Shown: positions 30,262 to 40,566, numbered from the stretch's first letter. The stretch: 45,509 nucleotides of DNA from Mesorhizobium sp. (GCA_027492275.1 JAPUFC010000097.1:304206-349714), one strand, 5' to 3'. Numbers and translations are program-made. Notes: generated by a model from the sequence alone, not told the origin.

Positions 30262-31425
30262 TCAGAGAACGATGACGTCGGTACCGACCGCAACGCGGCG
30301 GTAGAGGTCGATGACGTGCTCGTTGATCATGCGGAAGCAGCCGTTGGACGAGTTGGTGCCGATCGTCTCCGGCGCGATGGTGCCGTGGATGCGCAGATGC
30401 GTGTCCTTGCCGTTCGCATAGAGATAGATGGCGCGCGCGCCGAGCGGGTTCATGCCGCCGCCGGGCATGCCGTCCGCATACTGGCCGTATTTCTTCGGCT
30501 CGCGCTGCTGCATCTCCTTGGTGGGGATCCAGCGCGGCCATTCCTGCTTGTCGGCGACCTTGACGTTGCCCTTGTACTGGAGCCCGTCCTTGCCGACGGC
30601 GATGCCGTAGCGGCGCGCCTTGTTGGAGCCCTCGACCAGATAGAGGAAGTGGTTGGCGGTGTCGATGACGATGGTGCCGCGCTGATAGCCCGGGAAGCTG
30701 ACAACCTGCGGCTCGAACTCCGCCTTCGCCTTGAACCTGCGCTTGGCCTCGCGCTGCTCCATAGCGGCGTCGAGGGCGCGCGTCTCGGGCAGCATGCTCT
30801 GCTTGACGACGGGGCTGCCGAACAGGCCGGCGAAGAGCCCGACGGGCTTGGGCTGCTCCTTCGTCTCGCTGCGCAGTTCGCTGTTGTTGCCGGTCTTGAC
30901 GATGTCCATGGAGACCAGCCTGGACACCTCCGCCTGGCGCGCGGCTTCGGCGGCGCGCTGCGCGGCGAGGCGCTTCTCCTCGGCCGCCCTGGCGATGGCC
31001 AGCTTGCGGTCGGCCTCGGCCTTCTGCCTGGCCTCGGCGGCCTTGGCCGCGGCCAGCTTGCGCGCGTCCTCCGCCTTCTTCTTCTCGGCGATGCGCTTGT
31101 CGGCCTCGGCCTTCTTCAGCGCCTCGCGCTGGGCCTTCTCCTCGGCCTTCTTCCTGGCCTCGGCGAGCTTGCGCTTCTCCTCCTCGGCCTTTTTCGCGGC
31201 GGCCGCCCTGGCGGCCTCGGCCTTCGGGTCCGGCTTCGCCGTCTTGGCGGCGGCCTTCGGCTTCTTGAGCTTGTCGGCGTCCTGCTTGGAAACCGCGACG
31301 GATTCAGCCGCGACGGAAACCGCCGGCGCATCGGCCGGAACGACCGGAGGCGCGGCGATCGCCAGCGACGATGACATGACGAAACTGACGCAGGCGCCTA
31401 CCAGTAAAAGGCTGCGATGATGCAT
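30262..31425 (-). CDS. L,D-transpeptidase with a long Ala/Lys/Glu coiled coil
   Basis: A 387-residue exported protein. A signal peptide (MHHRSLLLVGACVSFVMSSSLAIAA, cleavage near 25) leads to a highly charged Ala/Lys/Glu/Arg region (about 50-170) likely to form a long coiled coil, then a YkuD catalytic domain (about 245-387). The active site is IHGTIAPETIGTNSSNGCFRM, with His and nucleophilic Cys. YkuD enzymes form 3-3 crosslinks in peptidoglycan or, in Hyphomicrobiales, attach outer-membrane proteins to it. The coiled coil may span toward the outer membrane or tether a partner; that is inference. The gene has its own terminator. Confidence 0.92.
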   Translation of the reverse strand: MHHRSLLLVGACVSFVMSSSLAIAAPPVVPADAPAVSVAAESVAVSKQDADKLKKPKAAAKTAKPDPKAEAARAAAAKKAEEEKRKLAEARKKAEEKAQREALKKAEADKRIAEKKKAEDARKLAAAKAAEARQKAEADRKLAIARAAEEKRLAAQRAAEAARQAEVSRLVSMDIVKTGNNSELRSETKEQPKPVGLFAGLFGSPVVKQSMLPETRALDAAMEQREAKRRFKAKAEFEPQVVSFPGYQRGTIVIDTANHFLYLVEGSNKARRYGIAVGKDGLQYKGNVKVADKQEWPRWIPTKEMQQREPKKYGQYADGMPGGGMNPLGARAIYLYANGKDTHLRIHGTIAPETIGTNSSNGCFRMINEHVIDLYRRVAVGTDVIVL

Positions 31426-31639
31426 GACGACGATCCCGAGAATTACGCAACGCGCTCACGTGGCCGGCCGCCGCTTCGTTTTGCCGAAGAGGCCTCACCG
31501 CCACTTTGTGCCTTATATTTCAGGAGCCTGCGCCGGCTCAAGTTCAGCGGGGCGCGCGGCGGATCGAATTTCCGTGAAGACGCACCATTCTGGGACGGTG
31601 TGCCTTCGCGACCACAGTGCCGCTCGTCGGCGGGGATGC

Positions 31640-32053
31640 CTACTGGTTGGGAACCTGCGGCGCGGCGGGCTGCGCGGGAGCAGTGGCCGGAGGCGTCGAA
31701 GCGCCGTCGCCGGAAGGCGGTACGCTGGACGGCGGCGCCGACGGGGTCGAGCTGCCGCCGAGCTGGTCAAGCACGCCCGCGCCTCCTGCCCCGCCCTCGG
31801 CGGGCACCCGGTCGAGAATGTCGATGGGGCGCGCGCCGTAGCGGGCGATGATCGACAGGCTAAGCGAGGTGGCGAAGAAGGCGATGGCCAGGATAGCGGT
31901 GGCGCGGGTCAGCGCGTTGGCCGCGCCGCGCGCCGTCATGAAGCCGGAACCGCCGCCGATGCCGAGCCCGCCGCCCTCGGAGCGCTGCAGGAGCACCACC
32001 CCGACCAGCGCAAGCACGATCATCAGATGGACGACGATGATGACGGTTTCCAT
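31640..32053 (-). CDS. secG: Protein-export membrane protein SecG
   Basis: The small auxiliary subunit of the SecYEG translocon. Of 137 residues, 1-80 hold the SecG core: first helix ETVIIVVHLMIVLALVGVVLLQ (2-23), the SEGGGLGIGGGSGFMTARG loop and the second helix (about 50-68). The last 50 residues are a Pro/Ser/Ala-rich tail with no clear role. The open frame reaches 32332 but the start at 32053 is the family start. tpiA lies just upstream, the usual alphaproteobacterial pairing. The 214 bases after it toward the transpeptidase gene hold nothing I can identify. Confidence 0.95.
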   Translation of the reverse strand: METVIIVVHLMIVLALVGVVLLQRSEGGGLGIGGGSGFMTARGAANALTRATAILAIAFFATSLSLSIIARYGARPIDILDRVPAEGGAGGAGVLDQLGGSSTPSAPPSSVPPSGDGASTPPATAPAQPAAPQVPNQ

Positions 32054-32249
32054 GGCAATCCCGGCAAAAAAGAGGTCGCTCGGCCTGTCGCCGGCAACGC
32101 TTCGGAGGCGGCTCCTTACACCGCTTTCAAGGCATTTCCAAGTCCGGTCCCCGGTTCGGCGGAAGTGCGGCTCATATGGGGCGCGGACGGCGATCCGCAA
32201 GGTCCGCCGAACCTGCACCGGCCCCGGACCGGCCCCAAACCGGCATCGG

Positions 32250-33011
32250 TCAGATTCGCCGGTAGCTCTCGGCGATGGCGAGGAAATCCGCCGCCTTGAG
32301 GCTGGCGCCGCCGACCAGCGCGCCGTCGACATTGGCGATCCCGAGCAGCTCGGCCGCGTTGGACGGCCTCACCGAGCCGCCGTAGAGGATCTTCATGCGC
32401 GCCGCGTCCGGCGTGATGCGCGCCAGTTCCGCGCGGATATGCGCATGCGCCTCGGCGACGTCCGCCACCGTGGGCGTGAGCCCCGTTCCGATCGCCCACA
32501 CCGGCTCATAGGCCAGCACCATGTTGCGCGAGGTGGCGGCGGGCGGCACCGAGCCGGCGATCTGGCGCGCCAGCACGTCCAGCGTCGCGCCGGCCTCGCG
32601 CTCGGCCCTCGTCTCGCCGATGCAGATGACGGCGACGATGCCGGCGCGCCATGCGGCCTCGGCCTTGGCGCGGACGGCGGCGTCGGTCTCGCCGTGGTTG
32701 GTGCGCCGTTCCGAATGGCCGACGATGACGTAGGCGGCGCCCGCGTCCTTCAACATCTCGGCGGAAATGTCGCCCGTATGCGCGCCCTCGTGCTCGATGT
32801 GGCAGTCCTGCGCGCCGAGACGGACCGGCGTTCCGGCCAGGATTTCGTGCGCGCGCCACAGCAGCGTGGCCGGCGGGCAGATCAGCGCCTCGGTCTCGGC
32901 GTCGAGACCGCCCATGAAGCCGTGCGCGATGGCGCGCAGCTCGTTCAGCGATGCGGAGACGCCGTTCATCTTCCAGTTGCCGGCTACGAGCGGACGGATA
33001 CCAGGAGTCAT
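32250..33011 (-). CDS. tpiA: Triosephosphate isomerase
   Basis: Interconverts dihydroxyacetone phosphate and glyceraldehyde 3-phosphate. The 253-residue TIM barrel carries the substrate lysine in AGNWKMNG (Lys14), the electrophilic histidine in VIVGHSERR, the catalytic glutamate in [11 protein letters not shown] and the phosphate-binding [13 protein letters not shown]. It is divergent from ppiD (134 bases between starts), and 196 bases separate it from secG downstream. Confidence 0.97.
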   Translation of the reverse strand: MTPGIRPLVAGNWKMNGVSASLNELRAIAHGFMGGLDAETEALICPPATLLWRAHEILAGTPVRLGAQDCHIEHEGAHTGDISAEMLKDAGAAYVIVGHSERRTNHGETDAAVRAKAEAAWRAGIVAVICIGETRAEREAGATLDVLARQIAGSVPPAATSRNMVLAYEPVWAIGTGLTPTVADVAEAHAHIRAELARITPDAARMKILYGGSVRPSNAAELLGIANVDGALVGGASLKAADFLAIAESYRRI

Positions 33012-33145
33012 GGGCGGCTTCCCTTCGGCTGAGAGAGGACAGGGCGCGGAACGAGGCCCTCCCTACCAAAATGGAGCCACAAAGCAATCGACACTGTCGC
33101 GGAAGGACGCTATTCCCGCTCAAGAACAACGGACCGGAACCGCTC

Positions 33146-35035
33146 ATGCTTTCAGCGCTCAGAACCGCCGCCGGCACATGGGTTGCCAAGCTCCTGCTCG
33201 TCCTTCTGGTCCTGAGCTTCGCGGTGTGGGGCATTTCCGGCCAGATCGCCTCCGGCGTCGGCGGCAACGCGGTGGTCACCGCCGGCGGCACGAAGGTCAC
33301 GCCGGTCGAGTACCGGCTGGCCTACGAGCGCCAGCTCGCCGCCTGGTCGCAGCAGTTCGGCACGCGGCTGACGCGCGAGCAGGCGCAGGCCTTCGGCATC
33401 GACCAGCAGGTGCTGGCCCAGCTCGTGTCCGGCGCCGTGCTGGACGAGCAGGCGAGCAAGCTCGGCCTCGGCCTGTCGGAGGACCGGCTCGCGCAGCTCA
33501 CCATGGAGGACCCGGCGTTCCGCGGTCCGGACGGACGCTTCAACCGCCAGCAGTTCGACTACGCGCTGCGCCAGATCGGCATGCGGCCCGAGGACTATTT
33601 GAGGAACCGCACCCAGGTGGCCGTGCGCCAGCAGATCGTGGAGGCGGTGTCGGACGGGCTGAAGGTGCCGGACACCTTCCTGCGCGCCGTGGCGCTCTAC
33701 CGCGGCGAGGACCGCACGGCCGACTATGTCGTGCTGCCGAAATCGCTGGTCGAGCCGGTCGAGGACCCCGCCGCCGACAAGCTCGCCGCCTGGTTCGAGG
33801 AGCGCAAGGCGACCTATGCCGCGCCGGAATACCGCAAGATCGTCTACATCAAGCTCCAGCCCGAGGACATCGCCGACGAGGCGGCCGTCGGCGACACGCA
33901 AGTGAGCGAGGAATACGAGCGCAACAAGGCGCGCTTCACCACGCCCGAGACGCGCACCATCGAACAGCTCGTCTTCCCGTCGACGGAGGCCGCGCAGACG
34001 GCGCTCGATTCGATCAAGTCCGGCGCGACCTTCGACAGCATCGTCGCCTCGCAGGGCAAGTCGCAGGCCGACACGCTGCTCGGCACGCTGAGCAAGGCGC
34101 AGGTGCCCGACCAGGCCGTGGCCGACGCGGCCTTCGCGCTGCAGGTCGATGAGGTCAGCCCGATCGTGCAGGGCGCGTTCGGGGCCATTCTGGTGCGTGT
34201 CACCGAGATCAGGCCGGAGGTGGTCCGCACGCTGGCCGAGGTGACGCCGCAGATCCGCCGCGACCTGGCGCTGGCCGAGGCCAACCGCGTCCTGCTCGAC
34301 GTGCACGACGACTACGAGGACAGCCGCGCGGCGGGCGATTCGCTGGTCGAGGCGGCGGGCAAGCTGCAGCTCAAGCCGGTGACCGTCGAGGCGATCGACC
34401 GCAACGCGCAGCGTCCCGACGGCTCGGTCGTCACCGACCTGCCGGAATCGCAGGCGCTGATCGCCGCCGCCTTCGAATCCGATGTCGGCGTCGAAAACCC
34501 CTCCATCCCGATCGGCGGCAACGGCTACGTGTTCTACGAGATCGAGTCGATCACGCCGGCGCGCGACCGTACGCTGGACGAGGTGCGCGAGAAGGTTTTG
34601 GCCGACTGGAAGGCGGCGGAGACCACGGCGCGGTTGTCGGCCAGGGCGGCGGAGCTGGAAAAGCGGGTGAAGGACGGCGCGGCGCTGGACGCCGTGGCCA
34701 CCGAGCTCGGCCTCGAAAAACAGACCAAGCGCGGGCTGAAGCGCGAAAGCGACGATTCCGAGTTCGGACAGCCCGGCGTCGCGGCCGTGTTCGGCGTGGC
34801 GGAAGGCGGCGCGGGCGTCTTCACCCTGGCCGAGGGCGGCGCGCAGGTCGTCTTCAAGGTCACGGAGGTGTTCGAGCCCGTGTCGGCCGGACCGGACGCC
34901 GTCGCCGAAGACCTCCGCAAGGGCTTTGCCACGGGCATCTCGAACGACCTGCTCGACCAGCTCGTGGCGCAGCTCCAGTCGCAGTTCCAGGTGCGCGTCA
35001 ACCAGGCCGCGATCACCCAGGCGATGGCGTTCTGA
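33146..35035 (+). CDS. ppiD: PpiD/SurA-type periplasmic peptidyl-prolyl isomerase
   Basis: A 629-residue chaperone anchored in the inner membrane by one N-terminal helix (about 14-30, [17 protein letters not shown]). A SurA-like N-terminal chaperone region (about 35-190) follows, then a parvulin (PpiC) domain (about 240-360) and a C-terminal chaperone region. Parvulin active-site residues are not clearly conserved, and E. coli PpiD itself has little isomerase activity, so chaperone function at the Sec exit is more likely. The long open frame upstream of 33146 is not coding: the ATG precedes the anchor helix directly. It heads a unit with trpD, seven bases on. Confidence 0.93.
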   Translation: MLSALRTAAGTWVAKLLLVLLVLSFAVWGISGQIASGVGGNAVVTAGGTKVTPVEYRLAYERQLAAWSQQFGTRLTREQAQAFGIDQQVLAQLVSGAVLDEQASKLGLGLSEDRLAQLTMEDPAFRGPDGRFNRQQFDYALRQIGMRPEDYLRNRTQVAVRQQIVEAVSDGLKVPDTFLRAVALYRGEDRTADYVVLPKSLVEPVEDPAADKLAAWFEERKATYAAPEYRKIVYIKLQPEDIADEAAVGDTQVSEEYERNKARFTTPETRTIEQLVFPSTEAAQTALDSIKSGATFDSIVASQGKSQADTLLGTLSKAQVPDQAVADAAFALQVDEVSPIVQGAFGAILVRVTEIRPEVVRTLAEVTPQIRRDLALAEANRVLLDVHDDYEDSRAAGDSLVEAAGKLQLKPVTVEAIDRNAQRPDGSVVTDLPESQALIAAAFESDVGVENPSIPIGGNGYVFYEIESITPARDRTLDEVREKVLADWKAAETTARLSARAAELEKRVKDGAALDAVATELGLEKQTKRGLKRESDDSEFGQPGVAAVFGVAEGGAGVFTLAEGGAQVVFKVTEVFEPVSAGPDAVAEDLRKGFATGISNDLLDQLVAQLQSQFQVRVNQAAITQAMAF

Positions 35036-35042
35036 GGCGGCC

Positions 35043-36053
35043 ATGAGCGCGCTCAAGACCCACATAGCGAAGGTCGCGGCGGGAACGGCGCTCAGCTTCG
35101 ACGAGGCGCGGGAAGCCTTCGACATCATCATGAGCGGCGAGGCCACGCCCGGCCAGATCGGCGGCTTTCTGATGGCGCTGAGGGTGCGCGGCGAGACGGT
35201 GGACGAGATCAGCGGCGCCGTCGCCACCATGCGCTCCAAGATGCTGACGGTCGTGGCTCCGCCCGGCGCGGTCGACATCGTGGGCACGGGCGGCGACAAT
35301 TCGCACAGCGTCAACATCTCCACCGCCTCCGCCTTCGTGGTGGCGGGCGCGGGCGTTCCGGTCGCCAAGCACGGCAATCGCGGCTTGTCCTCGCAGACCG
35401 GCGCGGCCGACGTGCTGATGGCGCTGGGCGTCAAGCTGGAGCTGACGCCGGAGCAGATCGGCGCCTGCATTTCCGAGGCCGGCGTCGGCTTCATGTTCGC
35501 GCCGGCGCACCATCCGGCCATGCGCCATGTCGGCCCGACGCGGGTCGAGCTCGGCACGCGCACGATCTTCAACCTGCTCGGCCCGCTGTCGAACCCGGCC
35601 GGCGTGACGCGGCAGATGGTCGGCGTCTTCGCGCCGGAATGGGTGCGGCCGGTGGCCGAGACCTTGAAGGCGCTGGGTACGGAACGCGCCTGGGTGGCGC
35701 ATGGCGACGGGCTGGACGAGATCGCCACCAGCGGCGAGACGCGCGTCGCGCAACTGGCCGACGGGCAGATCACCGAGACGGTCCTGACGCCCGAGGAGGT
35801 CGGTTTGAAGCGTCACGACAAGAGCGAGCTGCGCGGCGGCGACGCCGCCTTCAACGCCGATGCGCTGCGCCACGTGCTGGCGGGCAGGCGAGGCGCCTAT
35901 CGCGACACGGTGCTGATGAACGCCGGCGCGGGTCTGGTCGTGGCCGGGGCGGCGCTCGACCTCGCCGACGGCGTGGAACAGGCGGCCGCCGCCATCGACA
36001 GCGGCAAGGCCGAGGCCGTTCTGTCGCGGCTGGTCGACGTTTCGAACAGGTAG
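35043..36053 (+). CDS. trpD: Anthranilate phosphoribosyltransferase
   Basis: Transfers phosphoribosyl from PRPP to anthranilate in tryptophan synthesis. The 336-residue enzyme has the PRPP motif [36 protein letters not shown] and the anthranilate-site segment [30 protein letters not shown]. It starts seven bases after ppiD and ends seven before trpC. trpE/trpG and trpFBA are elsewhere, as usual when trp genes are split in this group. I see no leader peptide or attenuator before trpD. Confidence 0.96.
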   Translation: MSALKTHIAKVAAGTALSFDEAREAFDIIMSGEATPGQIGGFLMALRVRGETVDEISGAVATMRSKMLTVVAPPGAVDIVGTGGDNSHSVNISTASAFVVAGAGVPVAKHGNRGLSSQTGAADVLMALGVKLELTPEQIGACISEAGVGFMFAPAHHPAMRHVGPTRVELGTRTIFNLLGPLSNPAGVTRQMVGVFAPEWVRPVAETLKALGTERAWVAHGDGLDEIATSGETRVAQLADGQITETVLTPEEVGLKRHDKSELRGGDAAFNADALRHVLAGRRGAYRDTVLMNAGAGLVVAGAALDLADGVEQAAAAIDSGKAEAVLSRLVDVSNR

Positions 36054-36059
36054 GGCGCC

Positions 36060-36872
36060 GTGGCCGACATCCTCAGGAAGATCGAGACCTACAAGCGCGA
36101 CGAGATCGCGGCGGCGAAAGCGGCGACGCCGCTGGCCGAGATCAAGGCCCGCGCCCGCGACGCGGAAGCGCCGCGCGGTTTCCTGAAGGCCCTCCGGGCG
36201 AAGCGGTCGGCGCAAAAATTCGCGCTCATCGCCGAGATCAAGAAGGCGAGCCCCTCCAGGGGGCTGATCCGCGCCGATTTCGATCCACCCTCCCTCGCTC
36301 GCGCCTACGAGCGGGGTGGCGCGGCCTGCCTGTCCGTGCTGACCGACGCGCCGTCCTTCCAGGGCGCGCCGGAATATCTGGCGGCGGCCCGGGCGGCCTG
36401 CACCCTGCCCGCGCTGCGCAAGGATTTCCTGTTCGAGCCGTATCAGGTGCATGAGGCGCGCGCCTGGGGCGCGGACGCCATCCTGATCATCATGGCCAGC
36501 GTCGATGACGATGCGGCCCGCGCACTGGAGGACACCGCCCTCGACCTCGGCATGGACGTGCTGGTCGAGGTGCATGACGAGACCGAGACCGAGCGGGCGC
36601 TGAAACTGTCGTCGCGGCTGATCGGCGTGAACAACCGCGACCTGCGCAGCTTCGAGGTCGATCTCGCCGTCAGCGAGCGCCTGGCGAAACGCGTCCCCGG
36701 CGATCGCCTGCTGGTGGCCGAAAGCGGCATCTTCACGCATGCGGACTGCCGCCGGCTGGAGAAGAGCGGCGTCGGCGCCTTCCTGGTCGGAGAGAGCCTG
36801 ATGCGGCACGCGGACGTGGCGGCCGCGACCAGCGCGCTGCTCGACGGCGCGCCGGCGACGGCGGGCGCCTGA
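36060..36872 (+). CDS. trpC: Indole-3-glycerol phosphate synthase
   Basis: Closes the indole ring, the step after TrpD and TrpF. The 270-residue TIM barrel shows [18 protein letters not shown] with the catalytic lysine, [47 protein letters not shown] and the phosphate-binding [27 protein letters not shown]. It uses a GTG start six bases after trpD; a single-function protein, not fused to TrpF. Confidence 0.96.
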   Translation: MADILRKIETYKRDEIAAAKAATPLAEIKARARDAEAPRGFLKALRAKRSAQKFALIAEIKKASPSRGLIRADFDPPSLARAYERGGAACLSVLTDAPSFQGAPEYLAAARAACTLPALRKDFLFEPYQVHEARAWGADAILIIMASVDDDAARALEDTALDLGMDVLVEVHDETETERALKLSSRLIGVNNRDLRSFEVDLAVSERLAKRVPGDRLLVAESGIFTHADCRRLEKSGVGAFLVGESLMRHADVAAATSALLDGAPATAGA

Positions 36873-36874
36873 CC

Positions 36875-37369
36875 GTGGCCGGCCTCACGCATCTCGATGC
36901 GGGCGGCCGGGCCAACATGGTCGATGTCGGCCGCAAGGCCGAGAGCGAGCGCACGGCGATCGCCGAGGGCACCGTGACGATGAGGCCCGAAACGCTGCGC
37001 ACTATCATGGACGGCAATGCGAAGAAGGGCGACGTGCTGGGCGCGGCGCGCATTGCCGGCATCATGGCGGCCAAGAAGACGCATGAACTGATCCCGCTCT
37101 GCCATCCGCTGCTGCTGACGAAGGTGTCCGTGGAGATCGCGGCCGACGAGGCGCTGCCCGGCCTGCGTGTCACGGCGCTGGCGCGCGTCACGGGAAAGAC
37201 CGGCGTCGAGATGGAGGCGCTGACGGCGGCGTCCGTCGCCTGCCTGACCATCTACGACATGGCCAAGGCGGTGGACCGGGGCATGGTCATCGGCGGCGTG
37301 CGGCTGGTCGAGAAGACGGGCGGCAAGTCCGGCGACTACAGGGCCGGCGGTCACGGAGCCTTCGGCTGA
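36875..37369 (+). CDS. moaC: Molybdenum cofactor synthesis protein MoaC
   Basis: Makes cyclic pyranopterin monophosphate, the first stable intermediate in molybdenum cofactor synthesis. The 164-residue protein has [51 protein letters not shown], the active-site [23 protein letters not shown] and EKTGGKSG. It uses a GTG start two bases after trpC, and its stop overlaps the moeA start (TGATG). Confidence 0.97.
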   Translation: MAGLTHLDAGGRANMVDVGRKAESERTAIAEGTVTMRPETLRTIMDGNAKKGDVLGAARIAGIMAAKKTHELIPLCHPLLLTKVSVEIAADEALPGLRVTALARVTGKTGVEMEALTAASVACLTIYDMAKAVDRGMVIGGVRLVEKTGGKSGDYRAGGHGAFG

Positions 37370-38574
37370 TGGCCCTGCTTCCCGTCGCCGACGCGCTGGC
37401 GCGCCTGCTGGACGGCGCCGGGCCGCGCGGCGCGGAGAACGTGCCGATTCCGCAGGCGGCTGATCGCGTGCTGGCGGAGCCGATCCGCGCCCTGCGCACG
37501 CAGCCCCCCTTCGACGCCTCCGCCATGGACGGCTATGCCGTGCGCTGGAAGGACGCGGCCGCCCTGCCCGCGCGGCTGCGGGTCGTCGGCACGTCGGCCG
37601 CCGGCCATGGGTTCCGGGGCACGCTCGGCGAAGGCGAAACGGTGCGCATCTTCACCGGCGCGCCGCTCCCGGCCGGCGCGGACAGCATCGTCATCCAGGA
37701 AGATGCGCGCGTGCTGGCGGACGGGCTGGTGGAGATCGCCGAGGCGGCGCAGCGAGCCAGGCATGTCCGCAAGGCCGGCCTCGACTTCCGCGACGGCGAC
37801 CTGCTGCTGGAGGCTGGCCGCGTCCTCGACCCGGCGGCCCTGTCGCTGGCCGCCGCCGCCAATCACGCGTCGCTTCCGGTCCATCGCCGCCCGCTGGTCG
37901 CCATCATCGCCACGGGCGACGAGTTGCTCGCCCCGGGCAGCGTCGTCGGGCCGGACCAGATCATCGCCTCCAACGGCTACGGCGTCGCGGCGATCGCGGC
38001 CGGCTGCGGCGCGCGGGTTCTGGATCTCGGCATCGTGCCGGACCGCGTCGACGCCATCGAGGCCGCGGTCGAGCGCGCCGCGGCGGCCGGCGCGGATCTG
38101 CTGGTGACTCTCGGCGGCGCTTCGGTCGGCGACCACGACCTCGTGCAGCAGGCGCTGGCGGCGCGCGGCATGTCGCTCGATTTCTGGCGGATCGCCATGC
38201 GGCCCGGAAAGCCGCTGATGTTCGGACGGCTGGGCGACATGCGCTGCCTCGGCCTGCCGGGCAACCCGGTGTCCAGCCTCGTCTGCTCGCACCTCTTCGT
38301 CAAGCCGCTGGTGTCCGCGCTGGCCGGACGGCCATTCGAGGCGGACATGCGCGATGCCGTTCTGGGCGCCGCGATGGGCGCAAATGACACGCGCCAGGAC
38401 TATGTGCGGGCGCGTGTCGCGCGCGACGGGGAGAGGCTTCTGGCGACCCCCTTCCCCACGCAGGATTCGTCCATGCTGACCACCCTGGCCGAGGCCAACG
38501 GCCTGATCGTGCGCGCGCCGTTCGCGCCGGCGGTCGATGCCGGCGCGCCCTGCCGGGTGCTCATGCTGCGCTGA
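37369..38574 (+). CDS. moeA: Molybdopterin molybdotransferase MoeA
   Basis: Inserts molybdate into adenylated molybdopterin. The 401-residue enzyme has FDASAMDGYAVRW, EGETVRIFTGAPLPAGADSIVIQED, TGDELLAPG, the molybdate-site loop GGASVGDHDLVQQAL, MRPGKPLMFGRLGDMRCLGLPGNPVSSLVCSHLFV and a C-terminal barrel. The start shares one base with the moaC stop. In many Hyphomicrobiales lexA comes next; here a convergent dehydrogenase begins six bases on, so the operon ends at moeA. Confidence 0.96.
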   Translation: MALLPVADALARLLDGAGPRGAENVPIPQAADRVLAEPIRALRTQPPFDASAMDGYAVRWKDAAALPARLRVVGTSAAGHGFRGTLGEGETVRIFTGAPLPAGADSIVIQEDARVLADGLVEIAEAAQRARHVRKAGLDFRDGDLLLEAGRVLDPAALSLAAAANHASLPVHRRPLVAIIATGDELLAPGSVVGPDQIIASNGYGVAAIAAGCGARVLDLGIVPDRVDAIEAAVERAAAAGADLLVTLGGASVGDHDLVQQALAARGMSLDFWRIAMRPGKPLMFGRLGDMRCLGLPGNPVSSLVCSHLFVKPLVSALAGRPFEADMRDAVLGAAMGANDTRQDYVRARVARDGERLLATPFPTQDSSMLTTLAEANGLIVRAPFAPAVDAGAPCRVLMLR

Positions 38575-38580
38575 GGGTCG

Positions 38581-40038
38581 TCAGACCCCCAGTCCGCCCA
38601 TGCAGACATATTTCGTGTCGAAATAGTCGGCGATGCCCTCGTGCCCGCCTTCCTTGCCGAGGCCCGACTGCTTGACGCCGCCGAACGGCGCCTCCGGCGT
38701 GGTGATCAGGCCTTCGTTGACGCCGACCATGCCGTATTTCAGCGCCTCCATCATGCGGAAGGCGCGGCCCAGATCGGCGGTGTAGAAATAGCCGGCCAGC
38801 CCGAACTCGGTTTCGTTGGCGAGCGCGATCGCCTCCTCTTCCGTGTCGAACCTGAACACCGGCGCCAGCGGGCCGAAGATCTCTTCCTTCATGAAGCGCA
38901 TCTGCGGCGTGGCGTCGGCGATGACGGTCGGCTCGAAGAACGATCCGCCGAGGCTGTGCCGCTTGCCGCCGGTGAGGATGCGGCCGCCCTTGGCCTTGGC
39001 GTCGTCGACGAATTCCTCGACCTTCTCCACCGCCTTCTCGTCGATCAGCGGCCCCTGCTGGGTGCCGTCCTCGAGGCCCGAGCCGATCTTGAGCTTGGCG
39101 CTCTCCTCCGCCAGCCGCTTGACGAAGGTCTCGTAGATGCCGGACTGGACGAAGAAGCGGTTGGTGCAGACGCAGGTCTGGCCGGAATTGCGGTACTTGG
39201 CGAGCATCGCGCCCGTCACCGCGCGCTCGATGTCGGCGTCGTCGAAGACGATGAAGGGCGCGTTGCCGCCGAGCTCCATCGACACCTTCTTCACCGACGG
39301 CGCGCATTTGGCGAGCAGCATGCGGCCGACCTCCGTCGAGCCGGTGAAGGTGATCTTGCGAACCACCGGGTTGCCGCACAGTTCGTCGCCGATTTCCGAG
39401 GCCGAGCCGGTGACGATGTTGACGACGCCCTTCGGAAAACCGGCTTCCTCGGCCAGCACGCCCCAGGCGAGCGCCGAATAGGGCGTCTGGGTGGCGGGCT
39501 TCACCACGGCCGTGCAGCCGGCGGCCAGTGCCGGGCCGAGCTTGCGGGCGAGCATGGAAGACGGGAAGTTCCACGGCGTGATCGCCCCGATGACGCCGAC
39601 CGGCTCATGCAGCGTGATGATGCGGCGGTCGCCCCAGGGCGAGGGAATCACGTCGCCATAGGTGCGGCGGCATTCCTCCGCGAACCACAGCACATAGGCC
39701 GCGCCGGAGCCGATCTCGGCCTTGGCCTCGGCCAGCGACTTGCCCTGCTCCATGGTCAGCAGCTCGCCGAGCGGCTGGAGATTGTCCATCATCACGTCGT
39801 GCAGCCGGCGCAGCAGCTTGTGCCGCTCCGTCACCGACACCTTGCGCCAGGACTGGAACGCCGTCTCCGCCGCCTCGATGGCGCGCCTCGTCTCGGCCGT
39901 GCCCGACCGCGGAATGGTGCCGATGACGCCGCCGGTGGCGGGATTGGTGACGTCGATGGTCGCGCCGCTGTCGGCCTGCACCCACTGGCCGCCGATCAGG
40001 TTGGCCTCGCGCATGAAGTGGCTGTATTTCTGAAGCAT
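38581..40038 (-). CDS. gabD: NAD(P)-dependent succinate-semialdehyde dehydrogenase-type ALDH
   Basis: A 485-residue aldehyde dehydrogenase. Catalytic Glu255 (MELGGNAPF) and Cys289 (GQTCVC) are present, with the cofactor fold TPWNFP (154-159), FTGSTEVG (231-238) and the C-terminal GVKQSGLGKEG. Length and motifs, notably NRFFV after CVCT and EAPFGGVKQSGLGKEGG, match the GabD class that oxidises succinate semialdehyde in GABA breakdown. Other semialdehydes are possible. It faces moeA with a 6-base gap, so the two transcripts converge. Confidence 0.88.
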   Translation of the reverse strand: MLQKYSHFMREANLIGGQWVQADSGATIDVTNPATGGVIGTIPRSGTAETRRAIEAAETAFQSWRKVSVTERHKLLRRLHDVMMDNLQPLGELLTMEQGKSLAEAKAEIGSGAAYVLWFAEECRRTYGDVIPSPWGDRRIITLHEPVGVIGAITPWNFPSSMLARKLGPALAAGCTAVVKPATQTPYSALAWGVLAEEAGFPKGVVNIVTGSASEIGDELCGNPVVRKITFTGSTEVGRMLLAKCAPSVKKVSMELGGNAPFIVFDDADIERAVTGAMLAKYRNSGQTCVCTNRFFVQSGIYETFVKRLAEESAKLKIGSGLEDGTQQGPLIDEKAVEKVEEFVDDAKAKGGRILTGGKRHSLGGSFFEPTVIADATPQMRFMKEEIFGPLAPVFRFDTEEEAIALANETEFGLAGYFYTADLGRAFRMMEALKYGMVGVNEGLITTPEAPFGGVKQSGLGKEGGHEGIADYFDTKYVCMGGLGV

Positions 40039-40119
40039 CCGACGTCTCCAAGGGCTTGATGCCCGCCCTCTTATCGCAACGGCATGCCGTCATTCAACCT
40101 CGATGACGAGACGGGCCGC

Positions 40120-40287
40120 TCAGCCCATGCCCGTGGCATGGCGCAGATAGAAGGCGAGCGCGACGAAAGCCGCCATGAAGGCTATTCCGCGCCAGTCCAG
40201 CCGCCGCGCGCGCACGCTCTTGACGATCCGCGCGGCGACGAAGCAGGCCAGGACGATCAGGGCTGCGAGGACGACCATTCTGGGCAT
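40120..40287 (-). CDS. Small two-helix membrane protein, 55 residues
   Basis: A short gene read directly from the sequence, ending MAAFVALAFYLRHATGMG. It encodes 55 residues with two hydrophobic segments (about 4-20 and 35-47) joined by a basic stretch (RIVKSVRARRLDWRG). A GGGAG site lies ten bases before the ATG. A similar C terminus is familiar to me from small hypothetical proteins of Mesorhizobium-like bacteria, but no function is known. It lies between gabD and tRNA-Thr, 81 bases upstream of gabD in the same direction. Confidence 0.65.
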   Translation of the reverse strand: MPRMVVLAALIVLACFVAARIVKSVRARRLDWRGIAFMAAFVALAFYLRHATGMG

Positions 40288-40442
40288 TGGGCGGCACTCC
40301 CGACGAAAGCCGCCCTCATATAGGAGGCGTTCGCGGCGGTTTCATGCCCCGCGCCGGCGGCGGAACTTCGGGCACGTCGCCCCTGTCGCCGTCCAGGTGC
40401 CGGGTTTTCCTCCTGCCCCGGATGTGCTAACCGACCGGCCAT

Positions 40443-40517
40443 GCCCTTGTAGCTCAGCGGTAGAGCAGCGGTTTTGTAAACCGAAGGTCGCGGGTTCAAT
40501 CCCTGCCGGGGGCACCA
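40443..40517 (+). tRNA. tRNA-Thr (anticodon UGU)
   Basis: All four stems can be drawn: acceptor GCCCTTG/CGGGGGC with two G-U pairs, D stem GCTC/GAGC, anticodon stem GCGGT/ACCGA with the first pair G-A mismatched, and T stem GCGGG/CCTGC around TTCAATC. The anticodon loop TTTGTAA gives UGU, reading ACA threonine codons. The 3' CCA is encoded. No split or intron is seen. Confidence 0.93.
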
Positions 40518-40566
40518 ACGATTTCAGCGACGCCATGGCATCGCGCTTCCGCTGCGTCTGTGTCCG

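Noticed and set aside
34985-35042. A trp attenuator or leader peptide before trpD
   Set aside because: trpD starts seven bases after ppiD and no Trp-rich short frame or paired hairpins are visible.
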